Assembly (NCBI RefSeq): GCF_023065955.2
Contig: NW_026622919.1
Location: 5,778,501-5,842,500 of the forward strand
Length of the DNA: 64,000 nucleotides
Reading direction: 5' to 3'
Origin: Ursus arctos
Lineage: Eukaryota > Chordata > Mammalia > Carnivora > Ursidae
In this document: positions 13,501 to 22,452 of the stretch, piece by piece
Layout of the letters: each line of letters opens with the position of its first letter
Position numbering within the stretch: the stretch's first letter is position 1
Notes under the pieces: model-generated
Database searches by the model: none
The model's input: only the letters and a program-made list of their open reading frames with translations
What the model was told of the DNA's origin: nothing
Program-made: the position numbers and the translations under genes

Positions 13501-16500
13501 ACCTCTGAAGAGGAGAAGCAAATGTTGCCCAGGTGCAGGACGGCAGCCAACACAGCCCAGGCGGCGGCCACCTCCTCGGGGCACGTGACCTGCAGGGCCT
13601 TCCGCAGTCCTTTGAAGTCCTGGGCATCATCCTTGCCCTGCAGACTGCAGGCCTGGCCCTGCAGAGCACCACGGGGGTGAGGGGACAGGGCCCGGCCGCC
13701 CAGAGCTCCCCTCTACTCCGGCCACTCCTTAGACCTCTCCCGGGGCAAGCCCTGCCACCCAGCGCCGAGTGGGTCTTCCCCCACCTGGTTGAGGTAGTAG
13801 TAGGTCTCTGGCCCCTGTAGGGAGAGCTGCTCCCGCTCCGCAGGGTCTAGCCCGGCCAGCAACTCGTAAAAAACATGGAAGCTCCGCTCAGCCTGGGCCT
13901 TGGGGGAGAAGGACTGGCTTAGGGGGAGCAGTGGTCCGGTCCTGTGCCTCAGAGGAGCAAGGACAAATCCTGGGAAAGGCAGGGATGGGGAGCTTAGCGA
14001 CCACAACCCCCTACAGTGGCCGCTCCCTCTTCCCCATTCTGAGAGAGAGATGGGAGCCGCCGCGGGGGGTGGGGGGGGTCTTACCTGAAACACCAGCCTT
14101 GAGGTCTCAAGCAGATAATGTGACACAGAGGCTCCCACAATGACCCCGCTGTGGGCACAGGACAGTGGGTGGGGTGCCCAGGGTGCATGCCACCTAGGGA
14201 CCCTGCTCAGAATGGGACACACTAGGGGCTAGACCCAAGGGCAGCAGCCTCGGGTTCCCAGTAAAGGGAACTGATCACGAGTGCCCCCTGTGCCCGCCAG
14301 GACCCCTGTCACTCACTGCTGCAGGCAGAGGCAGTAGGCCTGGCCAAAGCGGCTGGCGTTGGCATTGAGGGTGGTCTTGGCGTGGCCGAAGCTGCTGAGC
14401 ACGAGCTGCAGCCCCTCCAGCTGTGGGGGGGAGGGGCACTCAAGTATCCCTGGGACAGCGGCGGAATGCACTGAGAGGCACCCCAGCTGAGGACACTTTG
14501 TGCGCATCCACGGAGAGCGGCAGTCCCACCCCCCACCCTGACCCACAGTAGGCAATGCCTGGGGCTGCCCCCAAGGAGGGGCCAGAGGCCTGGAGACCGC
14601 CCTCCCCGCCCAAAGGAGAAGGACGGTCCCTCCTGGATCGCTGGGAAAAGGCCAGCTGCCCCTCACTTGACGTCTTCGGTCGCTTGCCCGCTCCTGCTCC
14701 AGGCTGCTCAGGAAGTGCACAATCGTCTTGGCAGCTTCTGTCTTCCCTGAGCCACTGCGCCCACTGCAGGACGGAGGGGCTGACAGGGTCTCCAGGAAGG
14801 GGCACATAGGACACCCCATGGAGCCCACCTGGAAGGGATATCCTCCCACACCCTGGAAACATGGAGAGATAGACCCAGGGCATGGAGACCAAAGAGAAAG
14901 AAGTCTCCAAGATGCCACATTCGAGGGGCACGTGGGTGACTTCAGCCAGGAGCACAGCCCCTACAAAGTCCAGTGCTGCTGTCCCGCAGGGGACCAGACC
15001 AGTAGCTTCAAATGCAGACCCCGTGTCCCCTGCCTCCCAGCCCTCAGAGTGGCCTGGGGGTCCCGCGGGGCACCACCACTCACCCGAGGAGGATGCATGT
15101 GCCCTGCCCAGTGCTCTGAGACCGGCTGTAGGCTGAGACCACGATGGCCAGAATGTGTCTGAGGGAGGAGGGAAGGAAGCAAATGAGAAGGTTGCCAGAG
15201 GTGGGCATCTGGGCCCTCCTAGGTGTAGGAGGGCTCTTCAGTCCCCAGGATCTCAGTCAGTGGGACATGCTGGGGCTTAGCCGCCCCAGGGGTGAGCAGA
15301 GGGTTGGTGGGGCTCAGTCACGTACGGGGCGGTGTTAGGGGCCTTCTTGGGATGGTAGCTGTCCAGGACCTCAGCTGAGAAGAGAGGCAGGGGCCGGTGG
15401 GGGTTCAGAGAGAGCAGAAGAGGCCCTGCAAAGGTCTAGGGGAAGAAGTAGATGCTCTCATCAGAACCCGGAGGAAGCAGGGGATACAGACGGAGTGGGG
15501 CTCCGGTGCTCCCCAGCCCCCGCCCCCACTCTGCAGGTCCCCAGCAAGGGTTCAGCACCCAGCCCAGGGAGAAGGAAGGAGAAATTCTAGAAGTGCCAGA
15601 GGGCCCTCTGATCCCAGGGCACAGGGAATCCCAGCCCCCTGACCCTCCCCTGGTGCCGCCATACGTAGGTTCGGCCCAGATGGAATCTCTTCTTGAGGCA
15701 CAGCAGCACGGCGCTGTTACACACGGGTCTGTGGTGGCGGCGGGATGGCGGAGCAGGGAAGAGGGGGCAGAAGGAGGGCCCGGGTTAGCGGCTGTAGGGA
15801 TGCTTTGGGCAAGTCACGCATCCTCTCTGAGCCCTGAGCATAACACAGAGCCCGGCTGCTAAGTGAGTTCCTCACTCCATGGGGGCTACAAGCACCACCA
15901 GGCCGCTGACCAGAGGGAAGCCTTGTGCCCGTTAGAGAAGCAAGTCCCAGGCAGGGGCACCCGATTTTCACCCCTCACCTGCCTCTTCCAGCCAGACCTT
16001 CGGTAAAAATTACAATCCCTTCTAAGGATACAGTTTATAAAAATGGAGGTAGGGTGGGATATAGAGGAACTCTGGGACCCAGACACGACAGATTTGGAAC
16101 TGCCCCACTGCTCACCGGAGCCGAGCCAGGTCCTCCGTGTCTTCCAGGCCTTCCCCAAGGCTCCTGCCCTCAGCGTCCTGTAAGGGCAGCACCTCCAGGC
16201 CCGGCCCCAGGCTCAGCTCCAGGTCCCTTTCCAGCGCCTCCTCAGTCTCATCCTCTGGCTCCCACTGCTCCCTCGGGGACCCACAGGGGCCGGGGCTTCT
16301 CTCCCACGGCAGGCGGGTCTCCAGGGTGAGTCGGGGCAGCAGCGCGTCGGTGCCAAGCCCAGGGTCCCCGCGGGGTTCTAAGCTCCGAGCCCAGTGGACC
16401 GGAGCCTCGGCCCCCAAGGTCTCGGGCTCCTCTTCGCTGCTGGAGCCGCTTTCGTCGAGTGGGGGCTCGTCGTGGGGAGTACGGCCGAGGAGAGAGCCTC

Positions 16501-18190
16501 GGCAGGACCTGGCCACACTTTCTCCACTCGCCCCGCGCCCCTCACTGTCCCCCGAAGCTCCTGCACAGGGCCAAACGTGCCCCTCCCCGGGTGGGGCGTC
16601 CGTGGACGCTTCCTCTGAGCTCCGAGTGCTCGACGCCCTCCCCGTCCTGTGGATCCTGGGGAACACGACCGCGAACTTGGGATCCGGAGTCCGGTCCTCA
16701 TCATCAGAGGGGTCCCCGGGAGCTGAGCTCTTCGCAAACTGTGGGGAGCTCGAGCCGCCGCTAGGAGGAGCCCTGGGCCGTCCCCCCAGTCTCCAGACGC
16801 CCACCAGGCTCTGCGCTAGACGCCGCCGCAGTCCCGGCCCGCGGCCCCGCCCCGTGCCCGCCCGCGGCCCCGCCCCCCGGCCCTCGTCCACCCGCGGTCC
16901 CGCCCCCCGGCCCTCGCCCGCCGGCCGCCGCAGCCGGTGCCGCAGCCACCGCAGGAGACCCAGGGCGCGCACCACGCGCAGGAGCCGCTCCTTAAGAGTG
17001 GCGCGGGGGGGAGACGGAGCCCCCGCCTGGGGAGCCGGGCCCGACGGGGCTTTCGCGCGGAGCCTGCGGAGCGCCACAAGGGTGGCCAGCGGCGCTGGGT
17101 GTCCGGACCCGTCTCCCCCTCCAGCCCCAGATTCGCTCTCGCCCGCCGCCACTTGCACCTTCCCGACCACCTTTCCGACCTGGGCGGCCGAGGCCTCGGC
17201 TCTTCCAGGCTCGGCGCCCTGCGGCTCAGCCTCCGGCCGCGCCTCATTTTCTCTTGCGTCCCGGGCCGGCCTGGGGTCCCGAGAAGCCCGCGAACTCCAG
17301 GGGACGCACGTGGGGCTGCCCTCGAGGGGGCTGGAGGCCTTGGCTTTTTTGCGCGGCTCAGTCTCTTCGGCTTCAGTGGCTCGGCTCGCCGATCCTGGGG
17401 CTGCCTGTGGGCCCCCTCCCGGCTCGGCCCCCTCCAGGCTCGACTCCGTGCCTGTCCCGGAATCTTCGCTCTCTCCCCGGGGTCCCACCCCCGACGACCC
17501 TTCCCGGCTCCGGGGCTCAGCGCTGTCCCCGTCGCTGCTCAGACCGTAGCTGCTGGGGCGCTCGCCGGGCTCCACCTCTGGCTCCGACCCGGTTTGGGTG
17601 TCTCCCGATTCCGTGTCCGTTTGCTCCGGCTTCGGCCGCAGCTCCGGGGCTCCGCTGCTCTGGCTTTCGCTCTCCTGGGCCTCGCGGGCTTCGCTGTCCG
17701 GGCAAGAGCTGCCCCCGTCTCCACCCGACGCGTCCCCATCGAGGCTCCGGGTCTCTCGGCAGCCCTTCCGAGCGGGGGGTTTCCGCCCTTTTTCTCTCTT
17801 CCTGCGGCGGCAAAGCTCGCCGGTCCTCCCTTCTCCCGGGAGACTCTCTTCCTTCAGGCGCCCGCCACCGCCGTCCCGGTGCATAGACCCGGGTCCCGGA
17901 CGCCCCGCGCTGCCTGGTGTCCCCTGGGCCTCCGCTGGAGGCTCAGCCCCTGGCGGTCTGCAGCCGCCGTTCCCTTGGGCGGTCGGCTTCCGGCGGCCAC
18001 CAGGGGTCCCGTGGCTTCCCTTAGTGGCGGGCTCCAAGGCTGCTCTGGCCCTGTGGGCCTTCCCGCGACCCTGTCGGCGTTCCCGGCTAGGCGCGCGGTC
18101 TGCGCTGGCGGACCCGGACTCCTGCTCCCCGGAGGCCGGCCTCCTGGGTCCGTCCTGGCGCTGAGGCGCTTTGCCCTTGCTCCCACCCAT
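173..18190 (-). CDS. MYO15B: MYO15B, unconventional myosin XVB (5' part, runs off the left edge)
   Basis: Class XV myosin: large N-terminal extension, motor domain, IQ neck, then MyTH4 and FERM-like modules. I placed 32 coding exons from consensus GT/AG sites and phase. They join without a stop or frameshift to give about 1850 codons, and the gene continues past position 1. The start is the ATG at 18188-18190 in a strong context (GCCATGG). Class XV identity rests on the MyTH4 block, the FERM-like block, the proline-rich linker and the following segment, all resembling myosin XVA, plus synteny with LLGL2 just upstream. Myosin XVA is a stereocilia motor; the cellular role of XVB is poorly known. 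Human MYO15B was long listed as a transcribed pseudogene. This copy has an open frame, but two nucleotide-binding motifs are altered. Separate entries give exon blocks. Confidence 0.93.
1813..3601 (-). CDS. MYO15B: MYO15B MyTH4 block (exons 23-27)
   Basis: Exons 3544-3601, 3196-3326, 2423-2518, 2074-2309 and 1813-1991 encode about residues 1410-1642. The lead-in [20 protein letters not shown] is typical of the segment before a class XV MyTH4 domain. The MyTH4 core follows: [20 protein letters not shown], then [20 protein letters not shown], then [20 protein letters not shown]. Such domains bind microtubules or cargo and act with the adjoining FERM module. The end of exon 27 ([12 protein letters not shown]) begins a FERM-like region. 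Confidence 0.9.
4582..7063 (-). CDS. MYO15B: MYO15B neck, IQ-type exons 21-22
   Basis: Two exons, 6894-7063 and 4582-4681, encode about residues 1320-1409. They are rich in Arg, Gln and Leu and strongly helical (for example [20 protein letters not shown] and [20 protein letters not shown]), resembling degenerate IQ motifs that bind calmodulin or myosin light chains. Phase agrees on both sides. The intron between them (4682-6893) holds a MIR copy, two SINEs and a 3' L1 fragment. The exon 21 donor is GTCTGC, a weak match to consensus. Confidence 0.82.
5230..5316 (+). repeat. Can-SINE fragment (tRNA-related half)
   Basis: GGCTGGCTCAGTCGGTCGAGC followed by a GTGAGTTCAAGCCCC box-B-like stretch and an A-rich tail, in MYO15B intron 21. 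Similar decamers (GCACAGCTTT and GTACAGCTTT) flank it. Confidence 0.7.
5325..6290 (+). repeat. LINE-1 3' ORF2 fragment, interrupted by a SINE
   Basis: Degraded L1 ORF2 C-terminal and 3' region: recognisable stretches around AGGATTTATAAAGAAGTCCC, AGAAATGCAGATCAAAGCC and GCAATCCCACTCCTAGG. It is split at 5631/5786 by a later SINE. The coding frame is broken and it lies in a MYO15B intron. Confidence 0.75.
5632..5785 (+). repeat. Can-SINE inserted in L1, with 17-bp target-site duplication
   Basis: SINE body with CT-rich region and AATAAATAAAATC tail. It is flanked by exact copies of AAAAAGTGGAAAATAAG at 5615-5631 and 5786-5802. Confidence 0.9.
7340..15728 (-). CDS. MYO15B: MYO15B motor domain exons (exons 2-20)
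   Basis: Exons: 15665-15728, 15326-15435, 15084-15158, 14667-14763, 14317-14420, 14085-14148, 13785-13898, 13503-13658, 12676-12789, 12492-12550, 12284-12416, 11189-11284, 10824-10955, 10310-10435, 8539-8616, 8201-8316, 8074-8119, 7805-7929, 7340-7412. Phases match at every junction. Myosin landmarks in order: [17 protein letters not shown]-loop GRSGSGKT at about 776-783 (usual GESGAGKT); switch [10 protein letters not shown] at about 826-834 (usual NxNSSRFGK); LVFQ then [35 protein letters not shown]; switch II DAYGFE at about 1050-1055; [50 protein letters not shown]. The fold is complete but begins without the usual SH3-like subdomain. ATPase activity is doubtful because of the P-loop and switch I changes. 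The exon 12 donor (GTCACC) is weak. Confidence 0.92.
8766..9002 (+). repeat. LINE-1 ORF2 fragment
   Basis: The stretch from TTGGACTCTTATCTTATATC through TGAATGGATCAAAGACCTAG to CAAAAGCACAGGCAAGAAAA matches the familiar L1 ORF2 3' region. It lies in MYO15B intron 15. Confidence 0.7.
9003..9289 (+). repeat. Two head-to-tail Can-SINEs with a TAAA microsatellite
   Basis: A short tRNA-half copy (about 9003-9080) is followed at once by a full copy (about 9082-9289) with CT-rich body and an expanded AAATAAATAAAT tail. Confidence 0.85.
9402..9589 (-). repeat. Can-SINE (bear-type GTGGCACAG subfamily), 15-bp target-site duplication
   Basis: Antisense copy. On the minus strand it starts GGGCGCCTGGGTGGCACAGT and ends in AAATAAATAAAGTC. 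Exact GGGTTTCTTTTTTTA flanks lie at 9350-9364 and 9592-9606. Confidence 0.88.
9868..10070 (+). repeat. MIR-like element
   Basis: GAGCACCTACTATGCTCCAGGCACCTG followed by TTTAATCCTCACAACAGT and TTACAGATGGGAAAACGAAGG is the core MIR pattern. MYO15B intron 15. Confidence 0.6.
13031..13144 (-). repeat. Can-SINE, tRNA-half copy
   Basis: Antisense; on the minus strand GGGTGCCTGGGTGGCTCAGT onward. CCACTGTCTC flanks both sides (13018-13027 and 13146-13155). MYO15B intron 9. Confidence 0.85.
16116..18190 (-). CDS. MYO15B: MYO15B exon 1: N-terminal extension
   Basis: One 2075-nt coding exon encodes residues 1-691 plus two bases. It ends at a GTGAGC donor just left of 16116; the next in-frame stop lies inside the intron. 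The protein is low complexity, rich in Gly, Pro, Arg, Glu and Ser, with acidic serine-rich stretches around residues 150-280 and no recognised domain. At about residues 396-421 it contains a strongly basic amphipathic helix ([20 protein letters not shown]), followed by two copies of EGRGAGPR. The C-terminal 100 residues are acidic and lead directly into the motor. Myosin XVA also carries a long disordered extension encoded largely by one exon, so the layout fits the class. GC content is very high, which produces long spurious open frames on the other strand. Confidence 0.88.
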
Positions 18191-18664
18191 GGCGGACTCG
18201 GTGAAGAGGGGCTTCCCCGGTCTCTGTACTCTCCCTGAAGATCTGGCAGCCCTTGACGCCCTCAGCGCTTGGCAGTGCCCACACCGGTTCTGCTCTGGCG
18301 GGGCCTACAGGTGCAGCCTACCCCCCGGGGGCTCCAGCCTTACCCATAAGCATTAATAATGCAGGTGGCTGCGGGTCCTGACCCCCTAGGCCAACAAAGG
18401 AAGGGAGGCTGCCCAGGAAAGAGGAGACGCTTCAGCAGCGGACAAAGGCCGAGGACAGGGCAACCGTGCAGCCTGGGAGTCGCTGCCAGCCAGCCTAGCC
18501 TGGCACCCCGCCAGACTGCGGACCCACATGCCCTGCTCCTGTCTCCCTGCTTGCCCAGTGGAGGGGGGGCGGGCGGTGAGCTCTCCTTCAAAGAACCTGT
18601 CTGGACCATCATCCTGGGAACTCTTAAGGGACACCTTAGTCCTCGGACTCAACTGCAATAGAAA

Positions 18665-18860
18665 GCTAACAGTTCAGGGCTTATGTGCCAGGCACTGTTC
18701 TTAACACTTTGCTATGGAGTCATTTAATTCTTGAAAGCACACTAAGGGGTGGATACCCTAAGGATTCCCATTTTATGGCTGATACGACTGTGGCACACAG
18801 CTGAGTGTCACAGAGAGGGTCAGAAATGAGATGCCAACGCAGGCAGTCCGGCTCCCAAGG
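18665..18860 (+). repeat. MIR-like element
   Basis: GTGCCAGGCACTGTTCTTAACACTTT followed by TCATTTAATTCTTG and a degraded tail; intergenic. Confidence 0.5.
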
Positions 18861-19559
18861 CCCTCTGGGGCACAGGTGTGAGGGACTGCCACCAGCAGCA
18901 AACTTGACTTTCTCTGATTCATTACAATGTAACCTGCAAGCTCTTGGGCAGACAGAGCTCTGCGCCCCTCTCCAATCTCTCGCCTTCTTGGTGCCCTCCT
19001 CTCCTCCGGGTTGATCCAGGCCAGGGCTTGTAGCTCACTCAGCCGTGTGGGTGTGGCAAGCCTCAGGTCCCTTCCCAAGGAGCCTTTCATTCAAGTCTCC
19101 CCAAACCCCAGGAAAGGGCTAAGATCTGGTTCTACACAGATGGGGCATCAGCTCAGAGGATAAGTGGCTTAAGGACGCACAGCCAGTAAGTGAGGAATCG
19201 GGCACCAAACCCAGCTCCCTGGACCCCGAGTACCTGCTATTCTCTGCCGAGCTTCTGCTGGGAACTGGCTTTGGAACCACACAGCCTTTGTCCCCCCAGC
19301 CCACCTCCTGGCTGTGTGACCTCCAGCAGCCTCCAGGGAACTCCCTGGACAAAGGACAGCAGGGGACAAAGGACAGAGGGGACCTCCTCCCACCTCTCCA
19401 CCAAGCCCAGCCCTCTGGCTCCTACTTTCCCCAGCCATTCCTTCACCTGCTTTGCCCCTCCATTCTGTGGGAGTCCTTCTCTGACCACGCCCCTCCCCCC
19501 CTCCTTCCCTCCTGGCCCTACCCCCAGCCACAGTAACTTTCATCTCCTTTGCTTGGGTG

Positions 19560-19760
19560 TTAAGGTGCTGTGTGATTTTACAGACTCTCATTTAATCCTT
19601 ACCACTCTCTGAGGTAGGCCCTATGATTATGCCCTGTTTTATAGATGAGTAAACTAAAGCACAAGGGTGACATCATCAACCCAAGGTCACACAGTGGGTC
19701 ACGGGCAAAGCCAGTGTTTGAGGACTGCCTGACTTCCAAGTCTGTCTACCACCTGTCCAT
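19560..19760 (+). repeat. MIR-like element
   Basis: TCATTTAATCCTTACCACTCT, TTTATAGATGAGTAAACTAA and AAGGTCACACAGTGGGTCA follow the MIR order; intergenic. A weaker relative lies at about 20695-20825. Confidence 0.55.
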
Positions 19761-22119
19761 GCTGAAGACCCTCAGATCCCAGTCCCCAGACCACATGTCC
19801 AGCTGCCTGGGGAACATCAGCAAGAGCCTTGGAGTCAGCAGTGACCTCTGCCACTCGCTCACCTTCTCCATCTGGCAGAGGTCCTGTCAACTCAACCTCT
19901 CAGTGTCTCCACTGTGCCGCTACGAGCACCCCTCCCTGGACAGAAGCTGCAGGGACCTCCAGCCCCTTTCTGTGCCCACCCAGCTTCCATTAATCCACTT
20001 TCTAGACCGTGCCAAACCCTTCCACTTGTGCACACCTATCAGTAAAAATTGTTGATCTCACACTCCCGATAGGAGGTTTTTCTAGAACCAACATAGGCAA
20101 GCCACGAACACTAGCTAATACTTCATAGCACGGAGTACTTAAGGCAAAGCACATCCTCCATGAGCATGGACGTAAATCCATTTTCAGAGTCTGGTTATTT
20201 TCAGATGTGTGTAGCGGTGGTTGGCTTCTCTTCAGTCTGATCGGCTGATCATTGCTGTGGCCATGGGGCTCTCTGCGCACTCAAAGTGCTTGGTGCTGCC
20301 ATTTTCTTCTGATTTCTTGGAGCTTACGTTATTACCATGGTCTTCAATTCTTGGTTTCTTGGAGGGAAACTTCATGTCACTTGTCCATTTGTGTGAGTTA
20401 ATTTAGGTGCCTGGATAAAACAAGCAGTAAGTCCCTCTGAACAGGTTGTTCGAAAACCACACGAGTCCCCATGGGTTGTGTGTGTGTTGTGTCCAGCTCT
20501 CTGGGGTGTGATGTTCTCATTCCCTCCCTGGCACCCACTTTTGGTGCATAACTCTTTGACCTACAAACTGCAGACCCAGTGCCAACCCAAGGTATAAACA
20601 GCAGAGCTTAATTTCTTTTATGATAAAAATAAAGATCCTGTACACCAAGCTGTAACATGTTCTCCCTGACCCGACAGAGGGTCACCCCCATCGGGACCCC
20701 GTGAACCTCACAACAGATCCCGAGGGCATACGGTCATCATTCCATTCCCCAGAAGAAAGCGGGACACAGAGCAGGTAGGCAATTTGCCTGAGGTCACACG
20801 AGGGCCACTCGCTGGGATTTAATCCACAGTGGTCTTTGGAAGCATAAATGTCATAATGGAACTTTCCTGCTTCAAGCCCCAGAGGCTTCCAACGTCTCAG
20901 GACCAAGTCCAGGGGGCGGGTGTGCAGCACTCCCCTCCTGTCTGTAGCTTTGTCTTTTGCTCTACCCAACCTCCCTTCTCCATGACTTCGGGGACCGCGG
21001 TCTGTGTCCCTCTTCCCTTTGGGGAACTGTTCCTCCACATTCTTTGTGGCTTTTTCCTCCCTCAGTAAGCGCCACCCCCACTTCTAAGAACGGGGGCCCG
21101 GAGTGGCCCAAGTCACACAACCCAGCGACTCTTGAGCTGCTCGTGCTTGGCTGGAGGGCGGTGGGTAGGGTGCTCCCCCAGCACAACCATCCAGGGACCT
21201 GGACCTTGGCTCCTCCTGTGCCCTGTGTGCCGATCCAGGTCCTTCCAACAGGCCAGATGGGCTCCTGTGCCACAGAGCAGTGCCCCTGCCCTCGCCAAGC
21301 TCCAGGGGGTCCTGGGCTGGCCCTGGGCTGGCCCTGGCCACACGGTGGTCTCGTTTTCAGCACACTTCCTGCCAGCCCCCCTCCACTCTTGACCCATTCC
21401 CACAGCAAGCAGGCTGGTTCCTCGAGCGAGGCCGGCCCCTCTGTCCAGCCCACCCCTGGACATGTCCCTGCCCCAGCCTGACGTCACCCCCCCCATGTCT
21501 CTCACAGGCCCCCCGATGGCCCGCATCTTAAGACTTCCTGCCTGGTTAGGATGGGGAGCCCCACCGGGCAGGGACCACATTGTCTTGGCTGCCTCTGACC
21601 CCATGTGCCTGGCATACAGCAGGTGCTCAACAAAGACAGGTAAATGAAGTAGAATCGAGTAGACCAAAGCCCTGGTTTATAAGGACCGGAACGGCAGTCT
21701 GATCCAGCCCCTCATCTGGCGCTAAGACCTTTCACCTCTGGGCACGGCCTCCGACCTCAGCAGCAGCTCATGGTCCTTCCCTGAAGTCTGGGAGAAGCCA
21801 CCGGGTCTGAGATACTGTGTATTCCCCTTCGGACAGCAAGGAAAGGCCAAAGGGGACTCCCTCGGCCCCGACCCCGGGACGCAGTCATGGAAACTCGCGA
21901 TGGTTAACTCTTGCCATTCAATCCCAAACACAGAGTGTAAGTGTTCAGACAAAACCAAGCAGTTTGCTCTGACTCAAATGGCTTAGAAAAGGGACTCTTT
22001 GGAGTACCAGCCTCTTCCAGCCACGGCACCCCAGGGGCAAAGGCAAGGGACCGGCTAACAATCACTTCCGATTACACAGAAAATTTCTCCACAATTAAAA
22101 AAATTAGTCACTGGACCAG

Positions 22120-22452
22120 CCTGGTGAAGAGGTAATAAGGTGTTTATTAAAAACTCTCTTTCACCCAGAGACAGTTAAAATTTATAATTTAAAACCCAGC
22201 CCACTACAAAAAGGGGAGGGAATAAAAACTGTGCAACATTGACAAAGAGTCAAGACAGACAAGGCCCAGGAGGGGCAGCCCCCGGCCCCGGGGTCTCGCC
22301 TCTCTCCAGGCCAAGAGCAGCAGCGGGGCGGACACCGGGGTCGGTTCCAGCCCCTGGCGCAGCCCAGGGCACGGTCCTCGCAGGCGGGGCCGGGCCGCAG
22401 GGAGAGCCCTCAGTAGTGTGTGTTCGTCGGGCAGCCTGGACTCAGGGCCCGC
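22120..22452 (-). other. LLGL2: LLGL2 3' untranslated region with polyadenylation signal
   Basis: The region downstream of the TGA at 22453 is GC-rich, then AT-rich towards its end. An AATAAA hexamer lies at 22143-22148 (TTTATT on the plus strand). Cleavage is expected about 15-25 bases beyond, near 22120-22130. Confidence 0.8.

Larger units (their letters stand above)
18191..22120. other. Intergenic region between MYO15B 5' end and LLGL2 3' end
   Basis: I see no coding exon here. Its right-hand start probably contains MYO15B 5' untranslated sequence, but no clear TATA box or upstream exon could be fixed. It carries at least three old MIR-like pieces (near 18665-18860, 19560-19760 and 20695-20825). 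The open frames present are short and show no protein-family resemblance. Confidence 0.6.

Noticed and set aside
173..18190. Calling MYO15B a pseudogene
   Set aside because: The altered nucleotide-binding motifs raised this, but the frame is intact over 32 exons with conserved tail domains, so a coding call is better supported.
16137..18238. Long plus-strand open frames (470 and 433 codons) opposite MYO15B exon 1
   Set aside because: They are shadows of a very GC-rich coding exon. Their composition mirrors the antisense codons, no family resemblance is visible, and the minus frame continues into well-supported myosin exons.
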